This document shows positions 11,646 to 23,184 of a stretch of DNA of 64,000 nt, piece after piece. Position numbers and translations under genes: made by a program. Under the pieces are notes generated by a model, which was not told where the DNA came from, searched no databases, and saw nothing but the letters and a program-made list of their open reading frames with translations. The first letter of the stretch is position 1. Every line of letters starts with the position of its first letter. The stretch is from Zygnema cylindricum (lineage: Eukaryota; Streptophyta; Zygnematophyceae; Zygnematales; Zygnemataceae): contig JBBHKE010003059.1 of the NCBI GenBank assembly GCA_037447655.1, forward strand, positions 372,001 through 436,000, given 5' to 3'.

Positions 11646-12420
11646 CAAGAAACAAAAATGAGGGGAAAAGTGAGGGGAAGAGCGAGGAGAGAGGGGAGAG
11701 TGGGAGGGGGAGAGGGAGAGCGAGAGGGCGACCAAACAAAGTTTGTAGAATACGGCTTAGCCCTCCAACATATATACATTTTCTCCAACCTTCATCTACG
11801 TCACTTTTTTTGCTTCGGCTAAGGTTGGGGAACACGCTCTATTTGATTGAAAGTATTGTACGGTTATCTTCTCGCACAGATGGTGGGTGATGTGACGTCA
11901 TGTCACAAACTGTCAATCGGAATGGGCTTCAAGTTCGTCCTTTCATTATCTTCGTTGAAATGGCGCGATTAATGTTCTTAAAGGGGATAGCAACGAAAAA
12001 CAAGTACACACCCTTTTACTCTATTGTGACTCATATTGTCATCGTATTACATTATATTGTAACATATCGATTGTCGGGTGGTCCAACAGCAGACGACCCG
12101 TCACGTCGCAAAGGCCATGCACACTCTGACAAGGTGGACCAGATTCCGAAATAGAGTCGTTGCCAGAAAATATCCCGACACGTCACGTCACACATTTTTG
12201 TCTTCATAGTCAGGACTGTGATACGCACAAATACAAATTCTACATTGAAGGTGGTCGGTTGATAACATCTGTTATTCTGTTACGATTTTCAATTTACTAT
12301 TTAGCCTACGTGGCACACGTGTGAAAAAGCTTGTTTACAAACAGCACACGATAACCTGTTAATGTTGAGCGTACAGCTACAGATATCTCGTACCGATCCC
12401 AAGCCAAATTCCAAAAAAGA
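11416..12420 (-). repeat. Flank arm of inverted segmental duplication
   Basis: Non-LTR DNA that is the diverged reverse complement of 49113-50125. It contains a pyrimidine/purine-biased tract (about 11640-11730), a TATATA (11771-11776) and an AT-rich left part. By eye roughly one base in eight differs from the partner, with some short indels. No transposon ends are visible, so it looks like ordinary genomic sequence that was duplicated. Confidence 0.8.
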
Positions 12421-12687
12421 TTGAGACGCGTAAAACAGCCATAAATTGACGTTTGTCGCATGTTTTTTTACTCTCTGTCTTGCCACACGGCGAGTTAGAA
12501 ATGGGTGATTGGAATATGGTTCCACAACGAAATCAAGCAAGACGTAATAATGACAAATATGAATGACACGTGATTTAATATTTCTAACCGTACAAACAGC
12601 TACGCAACATTTTTCGGCGGCTTCTCTCTATAATGAATACGAGAAATGATTTCGGATCTATGTTAGAAGTGTATTCATCGTATGTAT
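12421..12687. other. Unassigned spacer
   Basis: The first part (to about 12540) has only weak similarity to the region left of 49113. No ORF, LTR or RNA gene is seen. It ends at the left target duplication GTATGTAT (12680-12687) of the MITE. Confidence 0.5.
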
Positions 12688-13143
12688 CATAGTTCAAAAG
12701 TAGGCATTTCTATTGTAGGTCTTTTTTCGGCGCCTTCATCGTAAGTTGTGTTATGGGCTTTTTTTGTGATCGTCTTAAGTCGCTACTTTGATCAACGACT
12801 GGTCGATCGTCTAAATCTTACAATAGTCCTATCCTAAGTTGTGTTATAGGTTTTTCATGTGATCTTCTTAGATTATGACTTTGATTAGCGACCATTTGAT
12901 TGTCTGAATCTGACGATTTAAATAAAAAGACGCTCAAACCTCACTGAAATATATTTTTTTGTTCGGTTTATTTTGCATATTTAGACATGACGTTTAATTC
13001 TCTATCAATCTAGTCCAACTCAACCCTGTTACTATTTTCTTTCATTTTACGGCCAATACAATATGGGTCTTAAGGGTATATTGTATTTTTTGCATACAAT
13101 AGGCATATTGTATGGGTGTACTTTCACCTACTTTTGAACTATG
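12688..13143. mobile_element. hAT-like MITE, 456 bp
   Basis: A non-autonomous DNA transposon with perfect 17-bp terminal inverted repeats: CATAGTTCAAAAGTAGG at 12688-12704 and its complement at 13127-13143. It is flanked by a perfect 8-bp target duplication GTATGTAT (12680-12687 and 13144-13151). An 8-bp duplication with CA-starting ends is the pattern of hAT elements. The interior is AT-rich, has no transposase, and contains a diverged direct duplication of about 85 bp (from about 12738 and 12829, each beginning AAGTTGTGTTAT). Confidence 0.9.
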
Positions 13144-13151
13144 GTATGTAT

Positions 13152-13520
13152 AGAGCATACGGTTTGAAACGCATTTAAAACGCTTGTTTCAAACGAAACT
13201 TGGGAATCATTAATAATGCTGGGCATTGAACAAGACTTCGAGTTTGGGCCTACTTTGCCCATCGTTATTAGAGTTTACGACACTATAGCAGTTATATCTC
13301 CTCATTTTTAGCCAGAAAAATTGGAAGAGTGTCGACTGAAGCTATTTTAACAGAGGCGACAAGAATTTATCATATCTCTTTGCACTATACGGTGAATTGA
13401 AATTAATGTGAAAAATTTATCAGAGTTAAGAAAAAAATAGTGTTGTTACGTTTATTTTGGGTTCAAGAGCTTAACGCAAACAATAATTCACCTCATTTAA
13501 AAGTCTAAGTGTGAAGTTCT
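13152..13520. other. Unassigned spacer
   Basis: AT-rich DNA with a short inverted repeat (GTTTGAAACG and CGTTTCAAAC arrangement, about 13160-13198). The stretch TTATTTTGGGTTCAAGAG (about 13450) resembles 27650-27675. No coding or element boundary is recognised up to the LTR at 13521. Confidence 0.5.
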
Positions 13521-13846
13521 TATTGGAGGTGGATAGGCGGAAGCCATGAAGTTATACACAAGAGAAAGATCAATGCATTGTAGAGTGAAATCGATTTGTA
13601 TTTGGGATGATTTCATTGAGTGAGAAAATTCACTTATATACAAAATACATAGTGCTAATTATTGTGGAGTCTAAGCGCTCTTTGGTGCGCTGTAACAAAA
13701 AGGATCCTTGTCAAGATTTTAATACATCTGTTCAAGATTTTGGGTGACTAGATTCTAACGTAAGTTAGATAATAACAGGTCGACTTTAGGTTTGCAATGT
13801 ACAAAAGTAATAAAGACCTAAAGTAACAACGTTGACTCAAGCGACA
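13521..13846 (-). repeat. Family E 3' LTR
   Basis: A 326-bp LTR matching 25640-25986. On the minus strand it begins TGTCGC and ends CCAATA, so it has TG...TA rather than TG...CA ends. Its last 27 bases include an ATG and the first codons of gag, as in the 5' copy. Confidence 0.85.
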
Positions 13847-14160
13847 AAGTGTACGAAGACAAATTTAAAGTACAAAAGAGAATTACGATAAATAAAAAAG
13901 TATGTAGAAAAAGAGAGACCGTCGCCCAAAAGACTTGTACGTAGGGTGATAAGACTTGACCGACGCATGTAGAGTACGAACAATACCAAGACCAGACCGA
14001 CAAATGTAATGATGGATACGGAACAAGACCAAGACCAGATTGACGTATGTAATGACGAGGCCAGAGGAGAGGCGATGCTACTCAAAGTGAGGACGATGAA
14101 GAGCCTTGGTGAGATAATCGGCCACTTCGTCGGCGGATTTGACATAAAAAAACTGGAGAG
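13847..14160 (-). repeat. Family E 3' untranslated tail with ~43-bp repeats
   Basis: The segment between the RNase H end and the 3' LTR. It contains about three imperfect units of roughly 43 bp, recognisable by GACGTATGTAATGA and CAAGACCAAGACC (about 13957-14070). A second copy of this tail lies at 27083-27290, upstream of the 5' LTR, with an H-family LTR in between. No clear purine-rich tract adjoins the LTR. Confidence 0.7.
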
Positions 14161-17080
14161 TGCCATCTTCGACCCGCTTCTAAATGTAATGATATTGAAT
14201 GTCGATGTGCTTTGTCTGCTTGTGGTGAACAGGATTGCGGATCAAAGCAAGGGCTCCTTGGGAATCAAAAAAAATAGGAGTAGGGGCTGAAAGGGGAAAT
14301 CCAAGATTGGAAAGCAAAGTCTGAAGCCAGACAGCTTCCTTTGCGGCGTGACAAGCGGCCGTATATTTTTCCTCAGTGCTGGAGCATGCCATGGTAGGTA
14401 ATTTTTTGCATGACCAAGAGATAAGACCAATGCCCAAAAAAAATATGAGCCTGTGGTGGAACGGCGCGAAAGCTCATCTTGTGCCCAATCTGAATAAACC
14501 AAACCCGTAAGAGCACTAAAGACAGAGGAAAAATATGTAAGACAAAGAGTTTTACTGCCTTGTAAATAACGAAAGACACGTTTAGCTGCGGCAAAATGAG
14601 CAAGAGAAGGACGTTGGAAGAATTGATTGAGTTTAGTGATAGCTGTGGCAATATCAAGACGGGTGGCCTGCATGACGTACATAAGGGCCCCGACCATCAA
14701 GCAGACGTTGAATGGAGGGACGGGGAGAAAAAGGATTCTGTGGAAGGGAGGAGAGGGGCAATGGCATCCAAAGGAGTGAAAAGAGAAGAGCAGTTTGCCA
14801 TGCCAAAGCGTTTCAAAAGATCATAAATATAGGTCTTCTTAGAGAGGGAGAGGGTACGAGCTAAGCAGTAACGAGAAACTTCAATGCCCAAATAATACGT
14901 GAGCTCACCTAGATCGGCCATGTCAAAATGGGTTTGAACGAAAGATTTGACAGTAGAGATTTCAGAGAGGGAAGGACCAACAAGAGGTAGATCATCGACA
15001 AAGATGGCAAGAATGATCAAAGAGGTGCCAGAGCCGTGAGAGTAAATGCGAAAATTGGCATCAATTTGGGTAAATCATTCTTTCCGCATAATAGCATCTA
15101 TAGTATGGTTCCATACACAGGGGGATTCTTTTAATCCATAGATTGTTTTGATGAGATGGCACACCAGATGTTTAGATCCAGGGGAAATATAGCCCTCAGG
15201 CTGATGCAGGTAAATGTCTTTGGACAAGATCCTATTTAAGAAGGCATTCTTAACATCCATCTAATGAACATAAAACTCATGTTCAGCAACTAAAGCAAGT
15301 AAAGTGCGGAGATATGTCAACCGTGCAAAGGTTTTAGTGAAATCTATACCTAAGATTTGGGAAAAGTCCTTCGCCACCAAGCGAGCTTTGTATTTGTCCA
15401 CCAATCCATCCGCTTTTTGTTTTACACGATAGACCCTTTTTGAGCCGATTGCCTTTCTTCTAAGGGGAAGGGGAACAAGATTCAATGTTTTGTTGGAAAT
15501 GAAGGCATTAAATTCAGCATCAGCGGCAATTTTCCAAAGGGAGGCATCAAGATGTTTTAGGGCAGCTTTGAGAGAGAGAGGGGCTAAAATAAGAGAGGCA
15601 GAGGCCCCAGCCGAGTAAGCGTAAGCAAGAGAGGCATAGCCTATGGAGGTAATAAGGCGAGAGGGGGGAACTCTAAGGCGTGCGGGGTTACGGCGAGGTA
15701 AAAGAGAGGGCTCATAAAGAGGGGAAGTCTCAAGCTCGGGAGGTGAAGGCTCAAAAGGAGTAAAAGGCCCAGAAAGAGGAGAGGGAAAAAATTGTGGGGG
15801 AAAGATTGTCAAAAAAAGGATCATCTTAGAAAAGAGGGAGAGAGGAAATAGTATCTTCGGAATTTGTGACATGTTGAAGAGGAGGGGCAGGTGATTGGGT
15901 GGGAGGAGTGATTGGAGCAACTAGGAAAACAAGGGGGAAAGGAGAAGATGGAGGAGGAGGGGGACTTGAAGATAATGAGGGAAAAAATATGGGAGGATTA
16001 TCGAGAGAGGGGTGGGAAGGTGTAAGGTAGGTGAGGTCAGATGGCTGAAAAGATTGAACGGGAAGTTTTGGGGGAAGAGGGTCATAAAGGGTGAGGAAGG
16101 GAAAGTCGGATAATGAGGGAAGTGGGGAAGGGAAGAGCGTACGAGAAAAAGCTTTGGAGAAGCACGTTTGTTTAAAGTTATTTCTCTGGTATGAATGACG
16201 CAATTTTGAGAAAGACTCCAGATGCGGTACGCTTTGGAATTAGGAGCGTACCCAACCAAAATGCCACGAAATGCGCGGGCACCTAGTCTTGCGATTGGAG
16301 GAGGTCTTTATACCACGCTTCACATCCAAAGATTCGAAGGTGGCGTCTATCTTATTTGTTAGAGGACCATGCTTCCATTGGAGTAGATTTTGGTAAAGCG
16401 CTAGTGGGATAAAGATTGCGTAAAAAATTTGCGCAAACGACAACCTCTTCCCAAAATTCATATGGCAAATTGGAAAAGTACAGCATGGAGCGTGACATGT
16501 TATGTATTGTTCGATTGTACCTTTCAGCGATGCCGTTCTGTTGTGGCATCCGAGGCGCCGTTAAATGACGCGAGATTCCATGTTGCATGAGGAATTCAGA
16601 AAATTGGTTGGACAAAAATTCGCCACTATTGTCACTGCGCAAAACCTTGATTCGTTTGTTGTGAATTTTTTTGCCAACCCCTTAAATTCCTGAAATCGTA
16701 CAAAAGCGTTAGATTTATGACAGATTGGATACACGAGTGAAAAACACGTGGCGTGATCAATAAAACTGACAAAATAAAGAAATCCATTGTAGCATGCGTG
16801 CGCATAAGACCACATACATCAGTATGTACAAGTGCAAAGGGTCAAGTGATGACGGTAGTGCTAGTGGGAAAAAAGTGCCACAACATTTTTCCTTGCACGC
16901 AACCATGAAAAAAAACCAATTATTTGTAAGAAAACCAATTTATTCCAGTTACAAGATTTGGCAAAATACGCAAACTTTTGCAATTTAAATAACCATATCT
17001 TAAATACCAAAGTGAAAAACTTTCAACACTAGCACTTAAAGCAAATATCTTTGGCGTACTATACGATTGTAGGACATACA
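14161..17080 (-). pseudogene. Family E copia integrase-RT-RNase H remnant
   Basis: From high to low coordinates: the pre-integrase segment continues from the break at 17080, then the integrase core with HTDVCG (about 16820), RSDNSGEF (about 16635) and IAERYNR (about 16530). Next is an integrase tail (MVGYAPNSKAYR, 16259) and a long Pro/Ser-rich linker (16200-15650). RT follows (RRKAIGSKRVYRVK; MDVKNAFLNR at 15260; FVDDLPL at about 15000, where copia usually has YVDD) and then RNase H (VYSDW, STEEKY, FDSQGAL) ending near 14160. Frameshifts occur near 16650, 16320 and 15920, among others. It is a different subfamily from A, since RT and RNase H share only conserved motifs. Confidence 0.88.
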
Positions 17081-18066
17081 TGTTGTTCTACAACCATAGT
17101 AGCAGGAGGAGAGCCAGCAGCAGTAGTAGTGAAAGTAGACATCTAAAACAGAAGCTATTTAGCACCCTACTCAACAGCCAACTTCAAGATGTAATAGAAT
17201 GCAACTTAATGATCAATGCAGACTCAAATTCTGTATAGCAATAGTAAACAGAGTGTAGAATCACTCCTAAAATATTCAACTCAATTGATCAAGTCAACCA
17301 TAAGATATTCACATTGCAGAATCACAAAAACTTCCTTTGTTGATTAACATCCTAAGACTTAGATTATTACAATTTGTCAAAGTTCTAGACTATATACTCA
17401 CAGTGAGTATCTATTGGTCACACTTATTTAAGTGATTGTACTATAATACTGTCCTATGCTAAGACAAAGTACTAAAATTGTTATTACTATTTCAAGAGTA
17501 CTTCCAAAATGTAATTATGCCATTTCTCTAAATCTGAATATTGCGACACTATTTTAAATTAGCTTAACTACAAATCCTTGTTTCCAAATATTCACAAATA
17601 AAAGACCGTACATTAAATGTTTCTGGCGCTTAGTGAGCAGTGGTCTATAGCATCCGGTTGACTGTTGTCATGTAGTACAAAGCACTTGATACCGTCCAAG
17701 TGTGCTTCGTCATTTGTGGTCCCTTTTGAATCACATCCGTCACCTCGATGTCAATCAACGGCCCTTCTTGGTTGACTTTACCATACTTTTCTAGATATGT
17801 GGTTTGCATTCTGCTCTTCCGATTTCATCAATCCGCTCGTTAATCTCGCAACACGTGTAAGTGGTCATTGTGGCTACTCCATGAAACTTGCAACACTCTT
17901 TTCGTGCCGACGCGTGTCCAACTGGTCGTACACTACACTCTCTTAGTCTTTTGTTAGTGTAACACTATATAAAGAAAGTATTACAGATTTTCATTTCCCA
18001 AATATTCTAAGTCCTTAATTCCTCCTCACAGCTCTATCTACTGAGTAAAGATTTCTAATTTCAACA
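17081..18066 (-). repeat. Element A3 3' LTR
   Basis: 986 bp with TGTTG...CAACA ends, preceded on the coding side by the polypurine tract GATTTAGGGGAG. It is clearly diverged from its own 5' LTR (many substitutions by eye), so the insertion is old. Confidence 0.92.
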
Positions 18067-18463
18067 CTCCCCTAAATCTTTAGACTCACTCACTCACTCA
18101 GCCAAATAGCCTGTCTACAAAACTACAACTTAGGAGTAGGAAGGGGTTTGGTTAGCATGTTAGCAACCATTTTCTCATTTGGTAAATAACACAATTTTAA
18201 CACTCAAGGAAGCACATTTTCTCTCACAAAATCAAGTCTGACATGCATGTGCTTCCTCTTAAAATGATGACTAGGGTTAGTAGTAATAGCAATGGCTGCT
18301 TCGTTGTCAAACCAAATAGTTTGTGGACCTGTCTGCATGTATCCAAGTTCTTGCAAAATGGACTTAACCCATAAGAGTTCTTTGAGTGCACAAGCTGCCG
18401 CCATGTCTTATGTCTCTATTGTAGACTGTGCTGTTACCTTTTGTTGCTTGCAGCTCTAGCAAC

Positions 18464-19452
18464 TGTTGTTCTACGACCACTAGAGCAGGTGGAGAGTCAG
18501 CAGTAGTAGTGGATGTAGACATAATCTCACTCACATAAGCTTATTAAGAATCTTATCAAACAACTTTTTTTTATAGCTCACCAAATCTGATAAAGTGGAA
18601 CAAACAACTTCAAACTATACCAAAATATAAAATATCACAAAGAGTGATAACTCCCAATGTTTCAACTTAATTGATCCAATATACACCAAGATATGCAACT
18701 TAGAAGTTTCCCAAAAATAGTCTGCAAATTACATAGTCTAGAAGTCTAAATACATAAAATGTTATATGTTCTAAGTCTTATACTCTTCACTCAGTTTTCC
18801 TACTACATAGTGTTGTAGTGCCGATACAAGTGTTACTAAAAGATACTTCCAAAATAACTAAACTACCATTAAGGTCTAAGTTCTCCTAATCACGATAAAA
18901 CAAATGTATCATTGTATAATCAATATTATTGAGAATCCTATATTGGTGATTTGTTCAAATACTTGTCGTTTGGCTTAGTGACAATTGTCTAAGTACGTCC
19001 ATCCGGCTGTTGCAGAACATCTGTTAGCGAGTCACTTAATTATTCTCTTATGAATGTCGTCCGTTGATAGGATTCATATCAACCGTAGCAGCGCAGTCCA
19101 ATTCCTGATCACATTCAAATATCTGCAAGGTCGTAGCAGCTACGCTGTCCCATACCAAAAACAACCGATGCTGCATTTGTCTTGTTGTGTAGCAACTGCA
19201 TTGTCTTGTACCAAAATATCAACACTTGCGTTTGTCCCGTTATATCGCAGGCAGCGTTCGTCCGTACAGACCATATCAAAAATAACTACATCTGCGCTTG
19301 TTCCATCAGCCTCACAGCTACGTTGTTTTAAAACCGGTGTCGGTACCATTCAAAAACCTACACCGTGCTTCAAGTGACGACGCGTGTCCTTATAGATCTA
19401 TTTTTACGTTGTCCTATTAATTTGCTAAGACTTAAAGCTTTCCAAAACAACA
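18464..19452 (-). mobile_element. Solo LTR, family F, inside A3 RNase H
   Basis: A 989-bp LTR with TGTTG...CAACA ends and no internal sequence. The flanking 5-bp copies are GCAAC (18459-18463) and ACAAC (19453-19457), differing by one base. RNase H sequence continues in register on both sides. It ends in the same gag-start codons as families A and G but is too diverged in the body to be family A, and it is closest to the G type. The usual origin of a solo LTR is recombination between the two LTRs of a full element. Confidence 0.88.
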
Positions 19453-22400
19453 ACAACAAATTCCATCTCCGATCTTTAGGATGAAGCCAGTTGTGGATTT
19501 TCTGCTTGGCATATCCCTATAGCTGGCGTCACTCTAACTTTGCATTTTCACTTCTCCTCCTCCGAGTATGAGCTTAAGATCTTGAGTCCCTGCAAGGTAT
19601 CTCAAAACTCTTTTTGCGGCTTCCTTTTCTGTCGTCTTAGGATTTTGCAAACTTGTATTTATGACTCCTACAGCTGCTACAATGTCAGGTCTCCAACAAT
19701 TCATGAAGTATGTGAGACTTCCCACTTCCTGTCTATATGGCTTTGAAGCCATAAATTCTTCCTCCCCTGACTGTAGGCTCTCACTAACCATTATGTCTCA
19801 GTCTGACTCACTTCCATCAAGCTTCTGTCTCAATTCCATGGGAGTTACATATCATTTTATATCTTTCATTTCAAATTTTTCAGCATATTACTTATTGCTT
19901 CCTTTTGGGTTAACATAATGAGTTTTTTGTTTCTACCTCTCTCTACCTCTATTCCTAAGATATACTAAGATTCACCAAGGTCCTTGATCTCGAACCTCGA
20001 CCTCAAAGCCGCTTTAATTCGATTTATTTCATCCATACATTTGCTTATTAAAATCCTAGTCGAGTAAGAAATTCATGTAGTTTTAAGTTCTATTGTCTAG
20101 GGGCTTATTTCAGCCCATACAAAGATTTTATTAGTTTACAAACAAAGTTTTCTTTCCCTTTCTCTGCATACATCTCTAGTTCTTTCATGCAGATGGTTTC
20201 CTCTAACTCTTTATGCACGAAGTTAGTCTTAACGTCCATCAGGTGGACTTCCATGTTTTCTAAAGCAGCCAAACTTAGTAAGATACTGAGAGTGGGAAAT
20301 TTGATAATCGGAGAGAAGGGTTCCTCAAAATCAATACCTTCTTTCTAATTGTAACCTTTGGCCACAAGTGTGGCCTTCTACCTTTCGATGGTGTTGTCCA
20401 GGTTGAGTTTCACTTTGAACACCCATTTGCTGCCGTGGCTTTCCTCCACGCAGGAAGATCCACTAGCTCCCACGTCTGCGCCTCCCTGATGGACTTCATT
20501 TCGTCCTTTACTGCCTCGATCTTGTGATTTCTCTCCGGTGATGAAAAGGCCTCTTGAATTGTTAACGGTTTTGTTGTATTTGCTGAGAAAGCAAAATGTG
20601 AGCTTGCTTGTAGACGGCTGCTGGATCTTCTTCCCCTCGAAAATTTTGACTTGAAATCGTCGGCAACCTGCGATTTGTTGTCTTGTTCTAAGCATTTGCA
20701 GGTGCCGAAACTAGATCTAGATTTGCAGGTTCAACGTGTGTAGGAAGTTGTGTAGATCCTAGTGTCGAATCTTGTTCTTTAGAATTATCTTGTTCTGTAA
20801 GAGGTGCTCCATCTGATAGAGAAACCTGTGGAGATGTAGTTGTAACCGATGACTGTGACTGAAAATAAATAGGTTGAGTATGCTGAAAGATCACATACTC
20901 TTGTACCTTTCTTGTTTCTTCACTTTCGGTGTTTCTTGTTTCTTCACTTTCGGTGTTTCTGATCAGATCAACCAAACCCTGTTCATCCTTCAGCTTTATA
21001 ATTCTACATATAATAACTTTCTTTTTCTCTAAAACATATACCCTATAACCCTTTGCATTGTCATCATATCCCATAAAGATCCCAGGTAAGCCGTTATCTT
21101 CCATTTTCTATCTAATCTACAATGTGTCTAAGACAAAACATTTGCTGCCAAATACTCTAAAATAACTAACATCCAGTTTCATGCCTGTCCAGAGTTCATA
21201 AGGTGTAGTCTTAACCTATCTAGATGCAATTTTATTCTTAATATAAACCGCACAATTGAGTGCTTCAGCCCATAATTTCAAATCTAAACTTTAGTGTGCA
21301 AGCATAGATATAGCACTTTTTGTTACAGTTCTATTTATTCTTTCAGATACACCATTCTGTTCTGGTGTGTAGAGAACTGTCAGGTTATGACTAATACCTC
21401 CCTGGAGGAGAAACTGTTTGAACTCCTTTGAAGTATATTCTCCTCCGTTGTACAATCTTAGTGCCATGATCGAAACTCCAAGCAACTTTTCTGCCCATGC
21501 CTTCTAGTGCTAAAAGTGTGTAAACACTTCATTCTTGTGCTGCATGAAGTAGACTCTTGTGAATCTCAAGTAGTCATCAGTGAATGTAACCATATAGTGG
21601 ATACCTCCAGCTGATAGAAATTGTGATGGACGAAGAACATCGAAGTGGATAAGTTTTGGAACTTTGTCCAATCTGTGGTCAAATTGCTGTGGAAAAGGTA
21701 ATCTGTGGATTTTTCCAAGTGAGCATCCATCACATGATTTCACAGGCTAAAAAGAAAGAGAAACACCCTCAACCTTTCCTGAATTCACCATCTTTTGTAA
21801 GCTATCATAATTGACATGGCCTAATCTCTTTTGCCATAGCTCATTGATAGATGATACAATGGAATAGATAACGTCATTATCTTTGTATTCAGCAATATCC
21901 ATCCTATACATCTTGCTTGCATCTCTAGTTTTTGTCATTGCAACTTCACCTAACTTGCTAGTAACCTGTCTTCCTCCTTTAAGGATTACATCAAAGCCTT
22001 TGCTCTCTACCAAAGAAGTAGAAAATAGATTCATTTTGAATTCTGGTAAATATAACACATTGTGGAGAATTATTTCTATAGACTATCCCTCCACATCTTC
22101 CATTAAAGATACATCATCCTGTGCTAAAGTTTGCACACTCATGCCGCATGCATAATAGATGTTCTTGGGGGTTGTCGCCTTAGGGTTGGAAAAACTATAT
22201 TTGTTCCAACACATGTGTGGCGAAGCTCCGATATCCATGATCCATCCTGTATCCCTTTGACGTTTCATAGCTGCTGCCGTTGCGAATAATTCTGCTTTTT
22301 CACCTTCAGCATAAGACAAGGGATCATCTTTTTCATTTGTAGAACCTGATAAGAGAGCGGTTCCCCGAGAAGAGTTCCCAGAAAAGCCCTTATGATATGG

Positions 22401-23173
22401 GCTCTGGTGCCAGCCTAGACATTATAATCCTGTTTCATTTGCCTTTTTCAGCTTCGAACAGTACATGTATCCATGTAATTTTTCAGAGCAGTAAAAGCAA
22501 GTAGTAGACTGTCTATTTGGCCTATTGTTATACTGATTCAGATTCTTATTCCTATCCCAATTTTGATCTGATTAAGTAACATTTTTTCTATAAAAATATG
22601 TGTTCAAAGCTTTTGCCTTTCTCTCTCCATTAAGTATTTTAGTAGTAGCTTCTTCTTCTAAGATCAGATTGTATACTAACTGAAATCTCCAGCTAGACTT
22701 ATCATGAGTTTTCAGCTAGAGAGACACACCTTTCATATTACTAGGGAGCCCTCTAACAAGTAAAGCTGCCTGTTGGAACTCTGTAAACGAGCCACCAGCT
22801 GACAAATGTGCATTAATAAGAGCACAAAAATATCACAATATTCCACCATACTCCCCCCGGAGTATTTATAGTCCCAGATTTTCCCAGCCAATATAACTTC
22901 TCACAGGACATTAGATTTCTCAAAAGCAGTTTTTAGTGATTCCCATATTCCTTTTGCTTTTTTTCATTTTGAGCCGAGACATAACCAAATTCTATAAGAT
23001 GCACAAGATCAGATTGTTTCGTGCCAATGAGTTTTTCTTCGCCAAGCTCGGATCTTTTTCATCTAAAGTACCATCGAAGACCCCTAATAAATCAACTGTT
23101 TCTAATGTGGATTCAACCATTGCTGCCCACTATGCATACTTTTGGCCATTGAATATAGGAATTCTTGATGAAA

Positions 23174-23184
23174 GGCCCATAACC
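23174..23184 (-). promoter_or_regulatory. Primer binding site of A3 (half initiator tRNA-Met)
   Basis: Directly after the 5' LTR, the minus strand reads GGTTATGGGCC. This complements the anticodon arm of initiator tRNA-Met (…GGGCCCATAACC…) rather than its 3' CCA end. The site also encodes part of gag (codons for V-M-G). Equivalent sites: 712-722 (B), 25629-25639 (E), 33373-33385 (J), 37444-37455 (C), 45940-45951 (H), 47094-47104 (G) and 62341-62351 (G2). Confidence 0.85.

Larger units (their letters stand above)
18067..23184 (-). pseudogene. Element A3 gag-pol polyprotein remnant
   Basis: Gag starts at ATG 23246 inside the LTR and runs through the primer site (…EQQVMG…, RIPIFNGQKYA). A CCHC zinc knuckle CFYCSEKLHGYMYC lies near 22495. 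The protease reads WIMDIGASPHMCW (22240), with Thr/Ser of the triad replaced by Ile. The integrase zinc motif includes CDGCSLGK (21735). In the core, HFDVLRP is present, the second Asp has become Tyr (LRLYNGGEY, 21450), and GVSERINR is present. The tail carries an 8-residue duplication RNTESEET (about 20960-20915). RT runs from about 20450 but lacks roughly 120 bp around 20045, including the VDD catalytic box kept by A1 and A2. RNase H is split by LTR F. Confidence 0.9.

Noticed and set aside
11900-12154. 84-codon ORF on the plus strand, also open in the inverted partner (49383-49637)
   Set aside because: Conservation of the open frame looked promising. By hand count, however, the 34 or so differences fall about equally on all three codon positions, with position 2 highest, and the partner lacks ATG. 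That fits neutral drift of duplicated DNA.
14009-14290. 93-codon plus-strand ORF at the end of element E
   Set aside because: It is antisense to RNase H and the repeat-bearing tail of E; its sequence is explained by them.
15826-16203. Overlapping minus-strand ORFs rich in Pro, Ser, Leu and Phe
   Set aside because: These are alternative frames of the low-complexity linker between integrase and RT of element E.
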